A stretch of DNA of 64,000 nucleotides. It comes from Vibrio tarriae (GTDB lineage: Bacteria; Pseudomonadota; Gammaproteobacteria; Enterobacterales; Vibrionaceae). The notes below the pieces were generated by a model that saw only the letters and a list, made by a program, of their open reading frames with translations, did no database searches and was not told the origin of the DNA. This document shows, piece by piece, positions 8,610 to 19,668 of the stretch. Within the stretch, counting starts at the first letter, position 1; each line of letters opens with the position of its first letter. The stretch covers positions 248,001 through 312,000 of the forward strand of contig NZ_CP022352.1 in NCBI RefSeq assembly GCF_002216685.1, given 5' to 3'. The position numbers and the translations under genes are program-made.

Positions 8610-9854
8610 CTAGAATTTTCCTTTTAGATTGAACAAAACCCTAACGCTATCGGGCAAGTTGGCATACGCCGAATCCGTTTCACCACCAAAGAAACGCGCG
8701 GCCAGTTCCAGTTCCAAAGAGGCAGAGCCCGTGTCGTAAGCCTGCCAATTGATCCATTGGGTAATCATCCAACCGCCATCTTCTGGCGACCACAAAACAT
8801 CAAGAGTTGGTGTGAGGTCATCAATTCCAAGCAGTTGACCATTACGGCTATCCCATGTCCAATGCAGCATAAAATTATGCGCCATCAGGTTCGTTGCTTG
8901 ATAGCCTTGTGCATACGCAAAAGCCATTGACGACCGTCCCTGTTGATGCAGCAAAGTCGCGTCAGCCAGTGTTTGCTGCCATTCATCGGCATTCCAACTG
9001 CGTCCGTCGTACCAATATTCGGCTATGACATTGTGCCCCTCTGGGTTTGCCCAGTTTACGCCAAACAAAAACTGCGCCGCATGTTGTTGTTTAACCAATT
9101 CGATCGGCTGCTCAGTTTGTCTCTGGTATTGCCAATATTCTCGTTGATAAAGCCAAGAGCTGTGCATGCCCCATGCGCTATTGAGTACAGAAACCCACGA
9201 GCCGCCTACTAAACCGCGCCGGACATTGTCGTAATAGACGATGCCTTGGATTTCACTGTCTCCGACTAAGCGATAATGGCGTAATCCAATGCCTTGTTGT
9301 TCATTTTGAGTCACTAACTGCGCTTCGCTCGAACGCCCCCAAGCACTATCCGTGGCGATCAAAGTCCATTCACCTAACTCTTGATAGGAGGAGAGCGCGA
9401 GCACACCAGCCCCTTCTTCCACTTGAATACCTAATGGATTGCGCCGATAGGGTAAAAAAAGATCCAGCGGTCGATAACCATAGCCCACCCCCCAATCGAG
9501 GCGAATTTTTCCGGCGGTAATATCTAGCGTTTGTCCAGCAAGCGTGCTTTCTCCTTGCCAAAACAGTTCACTGAGTGTCAGCCTCGTTTCTTTTGCCTGC
9601 TCATCACTTCGATAGAGCGCGCGGCTAGTGAACGCCAAACTCGCCGTCCAACCTTGCCAACGAGACTGTAAATCGAGCCCGATATCCACTTGCTGCTGTT
9701 CATCATCTTGAGCAGCAGCCCACACCAAGGAGTCATTACGTTGAGCATGCGAAGCGCTCACCATCCAATCCCAGTCTAACTTGAGCGGCTCTTGTGTCCA
9801 TGCAGGAGGACAACTCAGTAGCCCAATAATTCCTAACGCCTGAGCACACCTCAT
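8610..9854 (-). CDS. Predicted outer-membrane beta-barrel protein
   Basis: 414 residues with a short N-terminal signal peptide (LGIIGLLSCPPAWTQ). Alternating amphipathic strands rich in aromatic girdle residues (GWTASLAFTSRALY, GLRHYRLVGDSEIQGIVYY) fill the rest. The C-terminus ends in Phe (VRVLFNLKGKF), the usual signature of BamA-assembled barrels. No specific family was recognised; general similarity to porin-like or DUF1302-type proteins is only an impression. The start lies 4 bp after the stop of the LolA-like gene and the stop abuts the kinase start, so it is an integral operon member. It may be the outer-membrane end or receptor of the transport system encoded upstream. Confidence 0.75.
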   Translation of the reverse strand: MRCAQALGIIGLLSCPPAWTQEPLKLDWDWMVSASHAQRNDSLVWAAAQDDEQQQVDIGLDLQSRWQGWTASLAFTSRALYRSDEQAKETRLTLSELFWQGESTLAGQTLDITAGKIRLDWGVGYGYRPLDLFLPYRRNPLGIQVEEGAGVLALSSYQELGEWTLIATDSAWGRSSEAQLVTQNEQQGIGLRHYRLVGDSEIQGIVYYDNVRRGLVGGSWVSVLNSAWGMHSSWLYQREYWQYQRQTEQPIELVKQQHAAQFLFGVNWANPEGHNVIAEYWYDGRSWNADEWQQTLADATLLHQQGRSSMAFAYAQGYQATNLMAHNFMLHWTWDSRNGQLLGIDDLTPTLDVLWSPEDGGWMITQWINWQAYDTGSASLELELAARFFGGETDSAYANLPDSVRVLFNLKGKF

Positions 9855-9858
9855 AGCA

Positions 9859-10602
9859 TTACTCCAAGGCAGGATTTTGAATCAAATACGCGGGGTTGTA
9901 GAACTTATCCTCCAAACGTTTCGGCAGTACGGATTGATATTCGATCACGGTTCGTCGCAAGGGTTGAATTTTATCCAGCAACGTCATCTCAACCACCCGA
10001 TCACCTTGCACGGTAAACCAAGCCACCTTGGCCAGTTTGCCGGAATGCAGATAGAGTTCAGCTTTGACTGGTGAAGCATCCGCACGATTAAGCCATAAGG
10101 TGAGCGCTTGATAGCTGGCCCCTGCGGTTTTCGCTTTGAGCGCCAAACGGTACGTTTCAACGCTGGATTGATCTTCACGTTGCACCGAGTCTTCTCCCTC
10201 CAAACTCGCTTGATAATCATCACTCCAAGTCAGTGTTGAAATATCACCGACTGAAGCTTCACCGAGCAGTTTTTGCATCGGTGTAATACGGATTGGGCGG
10301 CGACTTTTCGGCATCAGTAACCAGTAGTTATCTCCGAGCATCAACATTTTTTGTCCCGCTTCTGTCGCCGATTGAAACAGCACTAGCGATTCGCGATTTT
10401 CACGCACATAGACATCATACTGATTGGTTTTTTCCAACTGGCCATCATGATAAAGCTGCACCACAGAGACGACTTTCGCTGCCGCTTCTTTAAGCCGATA
10501 CTCATCGGCACGCTGCACCATGCTGCTCACATCCATCTCGACCGCGAAAGATCGACCCATCACCACAAGCCCTAAAACGGCCATAAAAATGAGTTTATAC
10601 AT
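9859..10602 (-). CDS. LolA-like periplasmic outer-membrane (lipo)protein-sorting protein
   Basis: 247 residues, with a signal peptide (MYKLIFMAVLGLVVMGRSFA). The body is a LolA/LolB-like half-barrel pattern: KVVSVVQLYHDGQ, YDVYVRENRESLVLFQS, KMLMLGDNYWLLMP, then YQALTLWLNRADASPVKAELY. This matches the family annotated as outer membrane lipoprotein-sorting protein, which carries lipidic cargo between membranes. It overlaps the end of the permease gene by 8 bp and precedes the barrel gene by 4 bp. The inferred role is a periplasmic shuttle between the ABC permease and the outer-membrane protein, in the manner of LolCDE to LolA to LolB. Confidence 0.8.
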   Translation of the reverse strand: MYKLIFMAVLGLVVMGRSFAVEMDVSSMVQRADEYRLKEAAAKVVSVVQLYHDGQLEKTNQYDVYVRENRESLVLFQSATEAGQKMLMLGDNYWLLMPKSRRPIRITPMQKLLGEASVGDISTLTWSDDYQASLEGEDSVQREDQSSVETYRLALKAKTAGASYQALTLWLNRADASPVKAELYLHSGKLAKVAWFTVQGDRVVEMTLLDKIQPLRRTVIEYQSVLPKRLEDKFYNPAYLIQNPALE

Positions 10603-11854
10603 ACGCTAACGCCTCCGTAATTGGCTTGTTCACACCTTTGCGTGCAGAAAACCACGCCGCCAGTACACAAATCAGCACTGTGCCTAGGGTGCAAAACCCA
10701 ACCAGAGTGAAGGAAAAATAGAGATCGAGCGGATAGCCTTCGGTTCTTCCCGGTGGAGGTGGCATTTGAATCTTAGCCACTCGCACTACTGCGATAGTCA
10801 GCAGATTCAGTAACGTGCCGCATACACTGCCACACAGCGCCAACAGCGTCGCTTCGCGCACAAAACCCGCCAAAATGTCGCTTGGGTACGCGCCAAGGGC
10901 CGACAAGGTTCCGATTTCACGAGTTCGCTCACTGACCGACATGGTTAAGGTATTGAAGAGCGCAACAAACACCACCATCGCCATCACGGTTCCCATCACG
11001 CCAAACAGTCGGTCATACAAATCTTTCACTCCGGCGTAGAAGAAAGCGCGCTGCGGCCAAGGTGTCACTTGCAGATCTTGTGCTAAGGACAACTGATTCA
11101 GTTGATTTTCCACCCACGTTTGTAGCGTTTGAGTATTCTCGGTGTTAAACAGATACACAGACAAGGTGCTGACTTTACTGGAGTTGAGCAGCTCTTGAGC
11201 CGATGCTAAGTGCAAATAGAGCTGCCGTTTATCCAACTCAGGCACTCCTGTCGAATACAGACCACGCACTTGAAAATCCAGTGCGTTCAGTGCGCCATCC
11301 GCCGTGGTGGCGAGCAGCGTCACCCAATCACCAACGGCAACATTGAGGTTGCGAGCCAGATCCACGCCAAGCATCACCTGAGGTTGAGTCGGGTCAAAGC
11401 GCGGAGACTTAGGATCTTGCAAGGTTTGCCCTGCTCGCAGATCCAAAAACGGGCCTTTCATATCAAACTCTTTGTCATCCACACCAAGACCAACAAAAAT
11501 CGTTGATTTTTGGCCATTCGAAACCAGCCCTGTTAACTCAATACGTGGCTGGATGCCACGAATCGCCGGATTCGCCAGCAACACTTGGCGAATGTGGTCG
11601 CTGCCTTCTAATCCATTCGCCAAAGGTGTCTCTTCCTCTTGTGCAAAATAGCCACGCTGGCTCAGCGTTAAATGTCCGACATCCCGCGCGGTCGATTCAC
11701 GTAGCGAATCATAGGTATAAAGACCAAAGCCGCCTGCAGATGTTAATGCCAATACTGCAATCGCGATGATCGAAATAGAGAGTAAACTGCGGCGACGATT
11801 ACGCTGCAGGTTTAACGCCGCCAATCGCCATGCTTGTGAGATCAACTTGCCCAT
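10595..11854 (-). CDS. ABC transporter permease, FtsX/MacB/LolC type
   Basis: 419 residues from the ATG at 11854, chosen because GGAGG lies 7 nt upstream. An in-frame start further upstream would intrude deeper into the ATPase gene. Architecture: TM1 at about 20-45 (SLLSISIIAIAVLALTSAGG), a large MacB-PCD-like periplasmic domain (about 45-270), then three C-terminal TM helices in an FtsX domain (VMAMVVFVALFNTLTMSVSERTREIG...). The SERTREIGTLSALGA motif is the coupling region of MacB/LolC-type mechanotransmission transporters. It overlaps the ATPase gene by 13 bp. The substrate is unknown; envelope lipids or lipoproteins are suggested by the LolA-like neighbour. Confidence 0.9.
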   Translation of the reverse strand: MGKLISQAWRLAALNLQRNRRRSLLSISIIAIAVLALTSAGGFGLYTYDSLRESTARDVGHLTLSQRGYFAQEEETPLANGLEGSDHIRQVLLANPAIRGIQPRIELTGLVSNGQKSTIFVGLGVDDKEFDMKGPFLDLRAGQTLQDPKSPRFDPTQPQVMLGVDLARNLNVAVGDWVTLLATTADGALNALDFQVRGLYSTGVPELDKRQLYLHLASAQELLNSSKVSTLSVYLFNTENTQTLQTWVENQLNQLSLAQDLQVTPWPQRAFFYAGVKDLYDRLFGVMGTVMAMVVFVALFNTLTMSVSERTREIGTLSALGAYPSDILAGFVREATLLALCGSVCGTLLNLLTIAVVRVAKIQMPPPPGRTEGYPLDLYFSFTLVGFCTLGTVLICVLAAWFSARKGVNKPITEALAYV

Positions 11855-12525
11855 TGCATCGCCTCCAATGAAATTTGTCCGTCCACCAGATTGAGGGTGC
11901 GATCGCACTGAGCTGCCATGCGCCCGTCATGAGTGGCAACCACAAAAGTCGTGCCTAACTCATGGCCAAGACTTTTCATTAAATTGATCACAAGGTTGGC
12001 TGTTTGACTATCCAGACTCGCGGTCGGCTCATCCGCGACCACCAATTTCGGGTTGTGAACCAAAGCCCGAGCTATCGCCACACGCTGCTGCTGACCACCT
12101 GAAAGATGATCTGGCCGCTGCTGCATCACCGCTTCTAATCCAACCTTGGTTAGCATGTCATGTGCTAACTTGTGCTGATCACGACGGCTAAAACCGTTAA
12201 GCATCAAGGGATATGCGACATTCTCTAGTGCCGTCATCACGGGTACTAAGTTGAATTTTTGGAACACAAAACCAAACTGGGTACGACGCAGTAAGGCGGC
12301 AGACTTACCATTGCGCGGGTATACGCATCCCTCTAACGCCACGTCACCTTGGTAATTAGGGTCAAGTAATCCCAAGATGTTGAGCAACGTGCTTTTACCT
12401 GAACCGGAAGGGCCACACAGCGCTAACATCTCACCTTGCTGTACCACACCGCTCACACCACGTAGAGCTGGCACGCTTTGGACTCCCAATGAGTACTGTT
12501 TTTCTATACTTTGAAAATGCAGCAT
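11842..12525 (-). CDS. ABC transporter ATP-binding protein, LolD/MacB type
   Basis: 227 residues from the ATG at 12525 (GGAGGG five bases upstream). A longer in-frame start lies inside the upstream gene and is rejected. Walker A is GPSGSGKSTLLN at about residues 39-50, the Q-loop is FGFVFQKFNLVP, the signature is LSGGQQQRVAIARAL, Walker B is LVVADEPTASLD and the H-loop is VVATHD. The family energises FtsX-like permeases such as the overlapping downstream gene. Confidence 0.93.
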   Translation of the reverse strand: MLHFQSIEKQYSLGVQSVPALRGVSGVVQQGEMLALCGPSGSGKSTLLNILGLLDPNYQGDVALEGCVYPRNGKSAALLRRTQFGFVFQKFNLVPVMTALENVAYPLMLNGFSRRDQHKLAHDMLTKVGLEAVMQQRPDHLSGGQQQRVAIARALVHNPKLVVADEPTASLDSQTANLVINLMKSLGHELGTTFVVATHDGRMAAQCDRTLNLVDGQISLEAMQWAS

Positions 12526-12533
12526 GCGCCCTC

Positions 12534-13184
12534 CTACCCCTGACTCAGCAGGGCTTGTACTTGCTGGGTATCGGGATGTTGAGCATCTGCTTGCTGCATG
12601 GTTTCTAGCCAAAGGCGGGCTTGCGCTTCATCTTTGGCGCGCAAGGCAGCAACAATAGCTAAACGATAGATCCATGCGGTAGCCGCAAACGGCTGTGTTT
12701 GAAATTGCGGGTCGGCCAATAGATTCAGGTAGAGATCGTATCCGCGTTCAAAGTGGTTAAACATATCCGGCATCGAAGTATAAGTGGCCGCCGCCACTGC
12801 CATAGCAAGCATTTGAACTGGTAAACCGTTGCGTATCTCTTCTGAATTTGACGTGTTGGCACTTAATAAAGAAAGCCCTTTTTCTATCATGGCAAGCCCC
12901 TCTTCGCTATAACGCATTTTCTTCCACGGTAAAAAAGCATCGCGTCCCATCAAGGTGCGTGTACTGCCCAAATAGACCAAGCTCAGTGCTGTCGCCCCTT
13001 CTTGCGCAACCAATTTTTCTAAATCGGCGTACAAGGGTTCTACTAACTTTTCATCACCTTGTGCGGCTTGGTTATAACGTTGGATCATGGCTTCGCTTGG
13101 CAGCGCAAATACAGGCCAAGCAGATAAGGTAAACAACAAAACGGCGACATAAGCAGTCAAGCTTAACGAAGTTCGAATTTTCAT
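12534..13184 (-). CDS. Predicted periplasmic helical (TPR-like) protein, first gene of the export operon
   Basis: 216 residues from the ATG at 13184 (AAGGAC upstream). A start 30 codons further upstream would add an unlikely leader ahead of the signal peptide. Signal peptide: MKIRTSLSLTAYVAVLLFTLSAWPVFA. The remainder is all-helical with Ala-rich repeat-like pairs (EPLYADLEKLVAQEGATALSLVYLGS; FAATAWIYRLAIVAALRAKDEAQARLWLETMQQ), typical of TPR folds. No enzyme motif is seen. The stop lies 8 bp before the ATPase start. A partner or scaffold role in the export system is inferred from position only. Confidence 0.75.
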   Translation of the reverse strand: MKIRTSLSLTAYVAVLLFTLSAWPVFALPSEAMIQRYNQAAQGDEKLVEPLYADLEKLVAQEGATALSLVYLGSTRTLMGRDAFLPWKKMRYSEEGLAMIEKGLSLLSANTSNSEEIRNGLPVQMLAMAVAAATYTSMPDMFNHFERGYDLYLNLLADPQFQTQPFAATAWIYRLAIVAALRAKDEAQARLWLETMQQADAQHPDTQQVQALLSQG

Positions 13185-13199
13185 GTGAACGGTCCTTTT

Positions 13200-13225
13200 C
13201 AGTAACGTAATTGTCAGTAACGTAA
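13200..13225. promoter_or_regulatory. Short direct repeat upstream of the export operon
   Basis: CAGTAACGTAA occurs twice with a 15-bp period, 16-41 bp before the first start codon of the operon. Direct repeats are the kind of site LytTR regulators use, although their typical period is longer, so this may instead be a small tandem duplication. Confidence 0.3.
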
Positions 13226-13389
13226 ACGTCCTCAACTGCTCATCGTGTTTGTGCCACGACGCAGCAGCCATCAAGAATGGAGTGAGCTTACTGAACTTCG
13301 TCTGTCGTTATCGAGCTTTGCGACCAATGGTCTTTATGGGGCGTGAATGGACAATATCGGGAGCGAATGGGTGGCAAGAAGTGAAGAGC

Positions 13390-13517
13390 TATACCCAAAC
13401 TACTTGGAGTTGCAGGTAGGCGGCAAGTGAGTTCATCCCCATGAGCATAGATACACTATGTGATTGGGGTGAACGAACGTAGCCAACACCGCTGCAGCTT
13501 CAAGTAGGAAGGGTATA
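13390..13517 (+). repeat. ERIC element (128 bp)
   Basis: Full-length copy bounded by TATACCC and GGGTATA, with the conserved core CCCCATGAGCATAGATACAC and GATTGGGGTGAACGAACG. It lies between the export operon promoter and the aldo/keto reductase gene. Confidence 0.92.
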
Positions 13518-13529
13518 GGATGACTTGAG

Positions 13530-13560
13530 AAAAACTGCGCCAGTACAAAGACTGGCGCAA
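13530..13560 (-). terminator. Rho-independent terminator of the aldo/keto reductase gene
   Basis: TGCGCCAGT / ACTGGCGCA 9-bp stem with a 6-nt loop. On the minus strand a GTTTTT tract follows. Confidence 0.8.
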
Positions 13561-13621
13561 GAGTATCTCCTCAAACAACGTGGAGCTGCAGGGTGGAAGA
13601 AGATTGAGCCGTAATAACCCG

Positions 13622-14545
13622 TTATGGCACGCCATGACCTTTGGATGCGACCCACACCCGATACCACTGCTCACGAGAAAGCTCTAACGACAAGGCTGCT
13701 ATTGCACTTTGAACTCGCTCGATTTTTCCGGATCCGATAATCGGTAATGGTTGGCTCGGTAAACGACGCACCCACGCATAAATCACCTGCTCAATCGACT
13801 CTGCGCCGAGCTCAACTCGGATCTCTTCCAGCACAGCTCGTACGCGCTGCGTTTGCTCGGTTTGGCCTGAGAAAATCGCGCCGCCACCGAGGCATGACCA
13901 TGCCATTGGGCGAATGCGCAGACGCTGCAGTTGATCCAAGGTGCCATCGTGTGCCACATCAAAATTGAGTGGATTGATTTCGACTTGGTTAGTCACCAAT
14001 AGCTTACCTAAGCGTGACTGCAGCAAATCAAACTGCGCTGGGCTGAAGTTTGAAACACCAAAGTGTTTCACTTTACCGACCTTGTGCAGTTCAGAAAACG
14101 CTTCCGCGACTTCATCAGCATTCATCAGTACATCTGGGCGGTGGATCAGCAAGACATCAATCTCATTGACTCCCAAACGCTCAAGCGAGTGATTGACCGA
14201 TTGATAGATATGCGCCGCGCTGGTGTCGTAGTGATTAATTTTGCGCTCAGGAAAGCGATCGCTACACAGTTTAATGTCGCATTTGGTCACAATCTCGATC
14301 TGCTCGCGCAGTGAAGGTTCCAACGCGAGGGCTTCACCAAACAGTGTTTCACATTGATAGTTGCCGTAAATGTCCGCGTGATCAACGGTACTGATCCCCA
14401 GCTCAATATGCTGCTTCAAAAAGGTTAAGCGCTGCTGAGGCGTCATGTTCCATTCCGCCAGTCGCCAGTAACCTTGAACCAGTTCAGACAGCTCTGGCCC
14501 TTGTTGCGCCATGGTCACTTTCTGTACGGTTGCTTGTTGTTGCAT
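13622..14545 (-). CDS. Aldo/keto reductase, YdhF-like
   Basis: 307 residues from the ATG at 14545 with AGGAGA seven bases upstream; a start seven codons earlier lacks a site. The TIM-barrel AKR tetrad is visible: Asp and Tyr in DHADIYGNY (about residues 53-60), Lys in VTKCDI and His in LLIHRPD. The NADPH-binding end is PLPIIGSGKIERV. Length fits the ~300-residue YdhF group. It should reduce carbonyl compounds with NADPH in the cytoplasm; the natural substrate is unknown. It is monocistronic and divergent from the amylase gene. Confidence 0.9.
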   Translation of the reverse strand: MQQQATVQKVTMAQQGPELSELVQGYWRLAEWNMTPQQRLTFLKQHIELGISTVDHADIYGNYQCETLFGEALALEPSLREQIEIVTKCDIKLCSDRFPERKINHYDTSAAHIYQSVNHSLERLGVNEIDVLLIHRPDVLMNADEVAEAFSELHKVGKVKHFGVSNFSPAQFDLLQSRLGKLLVTNQVEINPLNFDVAHDGTLDQLQRLRIRPMAWSCLGGGAIFSGQTEQTQRVRAVLEEIRVELGAESIEQVIYAWVRRLPSQPLPIIGSGKIERVQSAIAALSLELSREQWYRVWVASKGHGVP

Positions 14546-14835
14546 GGTTATTCTCCTGTTTTTCACTCAGCACATCCTATGCAGCTGGCCGTCTATGTGC
14601 AAAAACTATCAATATCGAACCATAAAGTTGTGACTTGAATTAGATTTTAGACGATAACGCATGGCGGCAACATGGCTTTCTACGCCCTATCCTGTTGGGT
14701 TGTGACGCAGTGCAAATTAACAAGGCGTAGCGCTAAGAATGATGTTGAGTGACGCGGTGCAATTTATCCTTTATCGATACAAAAATCGGCGCCATTTGGG
14801 TAGGAAAGCCGAATCAATAATAAGAAGGATAGACA

Positions 14836-16908
14836 ATGAAACTGAACGCCTTGACCCTATCGCTGCTCTCAGCTCTAGCTTTGCCAGCGCTGGCCTCGCC
14901 AGCTTCCACTGCGAATTTAACGGTAGCAACCACCACCAACAGCCGCGATTTTCCGCTGCAAGCCGATGAACCACTGGTGATCCCGCTCACTAAGGGCGAC
15001 TACACCTTGACCATTAGCGGGATTGGCGGTGATTGCCCACCTGCCCCCGAACAAGAGATCAAATTCAATACGCCAATCGCTCTCAATTGCCATGTCCCGA
15101 CTCAGTTACCTTTGAGTATCCGTTTTACCGGGGATTACGCATTTCAGTGGCAAGCGCAAAACAATACGCTCACCTTCGTGCGTCAAACCACTAAGGCAGC
15201 CAAAACTGAGTTTCGTCGCCCGATCCCAAACGTCAGTTGCGAAGTGTATCAAGGCGGTGAAGTGACTTTAGATCTGGCGAGCAGCTTTGCCGATGGAACC
15301 GAGTTGCAAGATGCTATGACTGGGCAAGTAGTGACCGTCGAGCAAGGCAAAGTGCGCTTAACCCCTTCCGCTAACAGCGGCGGCTTGGTGTTGTTGGAAC
15401 CCAAACAGACAGCAAAAGCCGAGCCCAAACAGCCCTTTACCTATCGAAATGCCAATATTTATTTTGTGATGGTTGATCGCTTCTACAACGCTGACCCAAG
15501 CAATGATGGCAGTTATGGTCGTCACAAAGATGGCCAAGAGGAGATCGGAACGTTTCATGGCGGCGATCTCAAGGGTGTGATTGCAAAACTTGACCATATC
15601 CAAAGCTTAGGCACGGATGCTATCTGGCTCTCTCCGATTGTCGAACAGGTACATGGGTTTGTCGGCGGTGGTGAGAAAGGATCATTCCCGTTTTATGCCT
15701 ATCACGGCTATTGGACCCGCGATTTCACCAAGATCGATGCCAACTTTGGGAAAGATGAGGATTTACAAACCTTAGTGCGTGAGGCGCATCGTCGCGGCAT
15801 TAAAATTTTGATGGATGCGGTGATCAATCATGCAGGTTACGCGACACTCGCTGATTTACAGCAAGATGCGGTACAAGTGGTGAACGCACCTATGCTGCCT
15901 GAACGTTGGAATGACTGGAAACCCAGCGCCGACGAAAACTGGCACAGTTTCCATCAAGCCGTTGATTACCAGAGCAAGAATTGGCAACAGTGGTGGGGGC
16001 CAGACTGGGTACGCGCAGGCTTACCGGGCTATCCTGCGCCGGGCAGCAGTGACATCACCATGAATCTCGCCGGTTTACCGGATTTTCGCACTGAATCCCC
16101 CCAAGCCGTTACCCCGCCACAGTGGCTACTCAACAATCCCGGCACACGAGTGGTGAGCAAACCCAATTACACTGTCGCTGACTATTTAATTGAATGGCAA
16201 AGCGATTGGGTACGCCGCTTTGGGATCGACGGTTTTCGCATCGACACCGTCAAACATGTGGAAGGGGAAGTGTGGCAACGCTTAAAACAGCGCGCGACGG
16301 AAAGCCTTGCAGCGTGGCGTAAAGACAATAATCAAAGCGGTGAGCCGTTTTGGATGATGGGCGAAGTGTGGGGGCACGCTGCCTATCGCAGCCCTTACTT
16401 TGATGATGGCTTTGATGCACTGATTAACTTTGATATTCAAAAACGTATGGATAACGGCGCAGCCTGTTTGAGCCAGATGGCGATGGTGTATCGCGATTAC
16501 GCGCAAACCCTCGCCAAATATCCCGACTTTAACCCCGTCAGTTATATGTCTTCGCACGATACTGAGCTGTTTTTCGGACGCTTTAAATCACTGGATATGC
16601 AGCGTAACGCCGCCAATGCCCTGCTACTGACACCGGGTGCTATCCAAGTGTATTACGGCGATGAAGTCGCCCGCGAAGCGGGACCGTACGCAGACGATTT
16701 CCATCAAGGCACTCGCTCTGATATGCCTTGGGAATGGAATACCGAACGCCAAGCACTGCTCAAGCATTGGCAAACCTTAGGTCAATTCCGTCAACGTCAC
16801 CCTGCGATAGGAGCGGGAGATCATCGCGAAATCGCCCAATCCAACGCTTATGTTTTCACTCGCACATTGGGTGAAGATAAGGTGGTCGTGGCGTTCGTTG
16901 GCCGCTAA
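14836..16908 (+). CDS. malS: Periplasmic/secreted alpha-amylase (GH13, MalS-like)
   Basis: 690 residues. Signal peptide (MKLNALTLSLLSALALPALA) and AAGGAT ribosome site. Residues 30-180 form an N-terminal beta-sandwich-like region. The GH13 barrel starts near 205 (NIYFVMVDRFYNADPSND). The four conserved regions are DAVINHAG, GFRIDTVKHV (nucleophile Asp), MGEVWG (acid/base Glu) and SSHDTE. The layout and length match MalS of enterobacteria (about 680 residues), which hydrolyses maltodextrins in the periplasm. The C-terminus stops at VVVAFVGR. I saw no clear MalT box in the 290-bp upstream gap. Confidence 0.88.
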   Translation: MKLNALTLSLLSALALPALASPASTANLTVATTTNSRDFPLQADEPLVIPLTKGDYTLTISGIGGDCPPAPEQEIKFNTPIALNCHVPTQLPLSIRFTGDYAFQWQAQNNTLTFVRQTTKAAKTEFRRPIPNVSCEVYQGGEVTLDLASSFADGTELQDAMTGQVVTVEQGKVRLTPSANSGGLVLLEPKQTAKAEPKQPFTYRNANIYFVMVDRFYNADPSNDGSYGRHKDGQEEIGTFHGGDLKGVIAKLDHIQSLGTDAIWLSPIVEQVHGFVGGGEKGSFPFYAYHGYWTRDFTKIDANFGKDEDLQTLVREAHRRGIKILMDAVINHAGYATLADLQQDAVQVVNAPMLPERWNDWKPSADENWHSFHQAVDYQSKNWQQWWGPDWVRAGLPGYPAPGSSDITMNLAGLPDFRTESPQAVTPPQWLLNNPGTRVVSKPNYTVADYLIEWQSDWVRRFGIDGFRIDTVKHVEGEVWQRLKQRATESLAAWRKDNNQSGEPFWMMGEVWGHAAYRSPYFDDGFDALINFDIQKRMDNGAACLSQMAMVYRDYAQTLAKYPDFNPVSYMSSHDTELFFGRFKSLDMQRNAANALLLTPGAIQVYYGDEVAREAGPYADDFHQGTRSDMPWEWNTERQALLKHWQTLGQFRQRHPAIGAGDHREIAQSNAYVFTRTLGEDKVVVAFVGR

Positions 16909-16917
16909 GTCAGTCCA

Positions 16918-16950
16918 TCAGGAACATACACTGTATGCTCCTGAACTTTT
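16918..16950 (+). terminator. Probable terminator after the amylase gene
   Basis: TCAGGAACATAC pairs with GTATGCTCCTGA with one mismatch, followed by a short ACTTTT. It lies in the 81-bp gap between the convergent amylase and hapA genes. Confidence 0.6.
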
Positions 16951-16989
16951 ACTGTACTAAGGGTTTTGCGTTATACGGCAAGGAAGTTC

Positions 16990-19205
<2,216 letters not shown>

Positions 19206-19253
19206 GCTAACTCCTATCACTTAACGTGTTTGGAACGAACAGGGTAGCGAGTT

Positions 19254-19514
19254 TTACTCATACGAACCTAAAGAGTTAGATAGTTTTAGATCTAACTTCT
19301 CCAAAACATCAGTAGTAGGTCTATCGCGATACAAGCCAATACCGACTAGTAGCCAAACGACCAACTCAGCAGGTAGCTTTCGTCTTCTCATGCTGGCTTT
19401 ATTCGTTTCATCAAGCGCTTGATTTATCCATTCTAATGGAAGCTCTTTTTGAAAAAGCGCAAGTGAATCAGGAGAAGCGAAGTCATCAACATCAATAAGC
19501 CAGTGAGCCAACAT
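19254..19514 (-). pseudogene. Truncated IS4 transposase (N-terminal domain only)
   Basis: 86 residues matching the IS4 transposase N-terminal domain pattern: PLEWINQALDETNKASMRRR, then KLPAELVVWLLVGIGLYRDR and DVLEKLDL. The DDE catalytic domain is absent. The ORF ends in LSNSLGSYE and stops 48 bp before the left terminal repeat, so the central and 3' parts were deleted. The remaining ATG and hairpin leader look intact. Confidence 0.85.
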
Positions 19515-19517
19515 AAA

Positions 19518-19554
19518 AAAATACCCTCAAACATGAAATGCTTGAGGGTATTTT
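19518..19554 (-). promoter_or_regulatory. Hairpin sequestering the transposase ribosome site
   Basis: AAAATACCCTCAA pairs perfectly with TTGAGGGTATTTT (13 bp). On the minus strand the downstream arm contains GAGGG, 10-14 nt before the transposase ATG. Read-through transcripts entering the IS would fold and hide the ribosome site, or terminate on the U-rich arm. IS10 and IS50 are known to use such leader hairpins. Confidence 0.6.
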
Positions 19555-19668
19555 CAACCAACCACAGGATCGTTCAACTGATCATTTGCTTAACTGATCG
19601 GAGTTAACACTTAGACAGCATTTTTTGATAGGCTAAGGCCACGATTTGCTATTGACCACTTTCGTTTT

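Larger units (their letters stand above)
19206..19608 (-). mobile_element. Internally deleted IS4-family insertion sequence with both terminal inverted repeats
   Basis: Left end GCTAACTCCTATCACTTAAC (19206-19225) and the reverse complement of the right end, GTTAACTCCGATCAGTTAAG (19589-19608), match at 16 of 20 positions. Between them is only the N-terminal part of an IS4-type transposase; full members are about 1.4 kb. The flanks show no obvious direct target duplication. The element could still be mobilised in trans if a full-length relative exists elsewhere. Confidence 0.75.

Noticed and set aside
13390..13517. Repeat as an integron attC (VCR) site
   Set aside because: The sequence matches the ERIC consensus, not VCR. 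There are no R'/R'' boxes or gene cassettes and the copies are dispersed.
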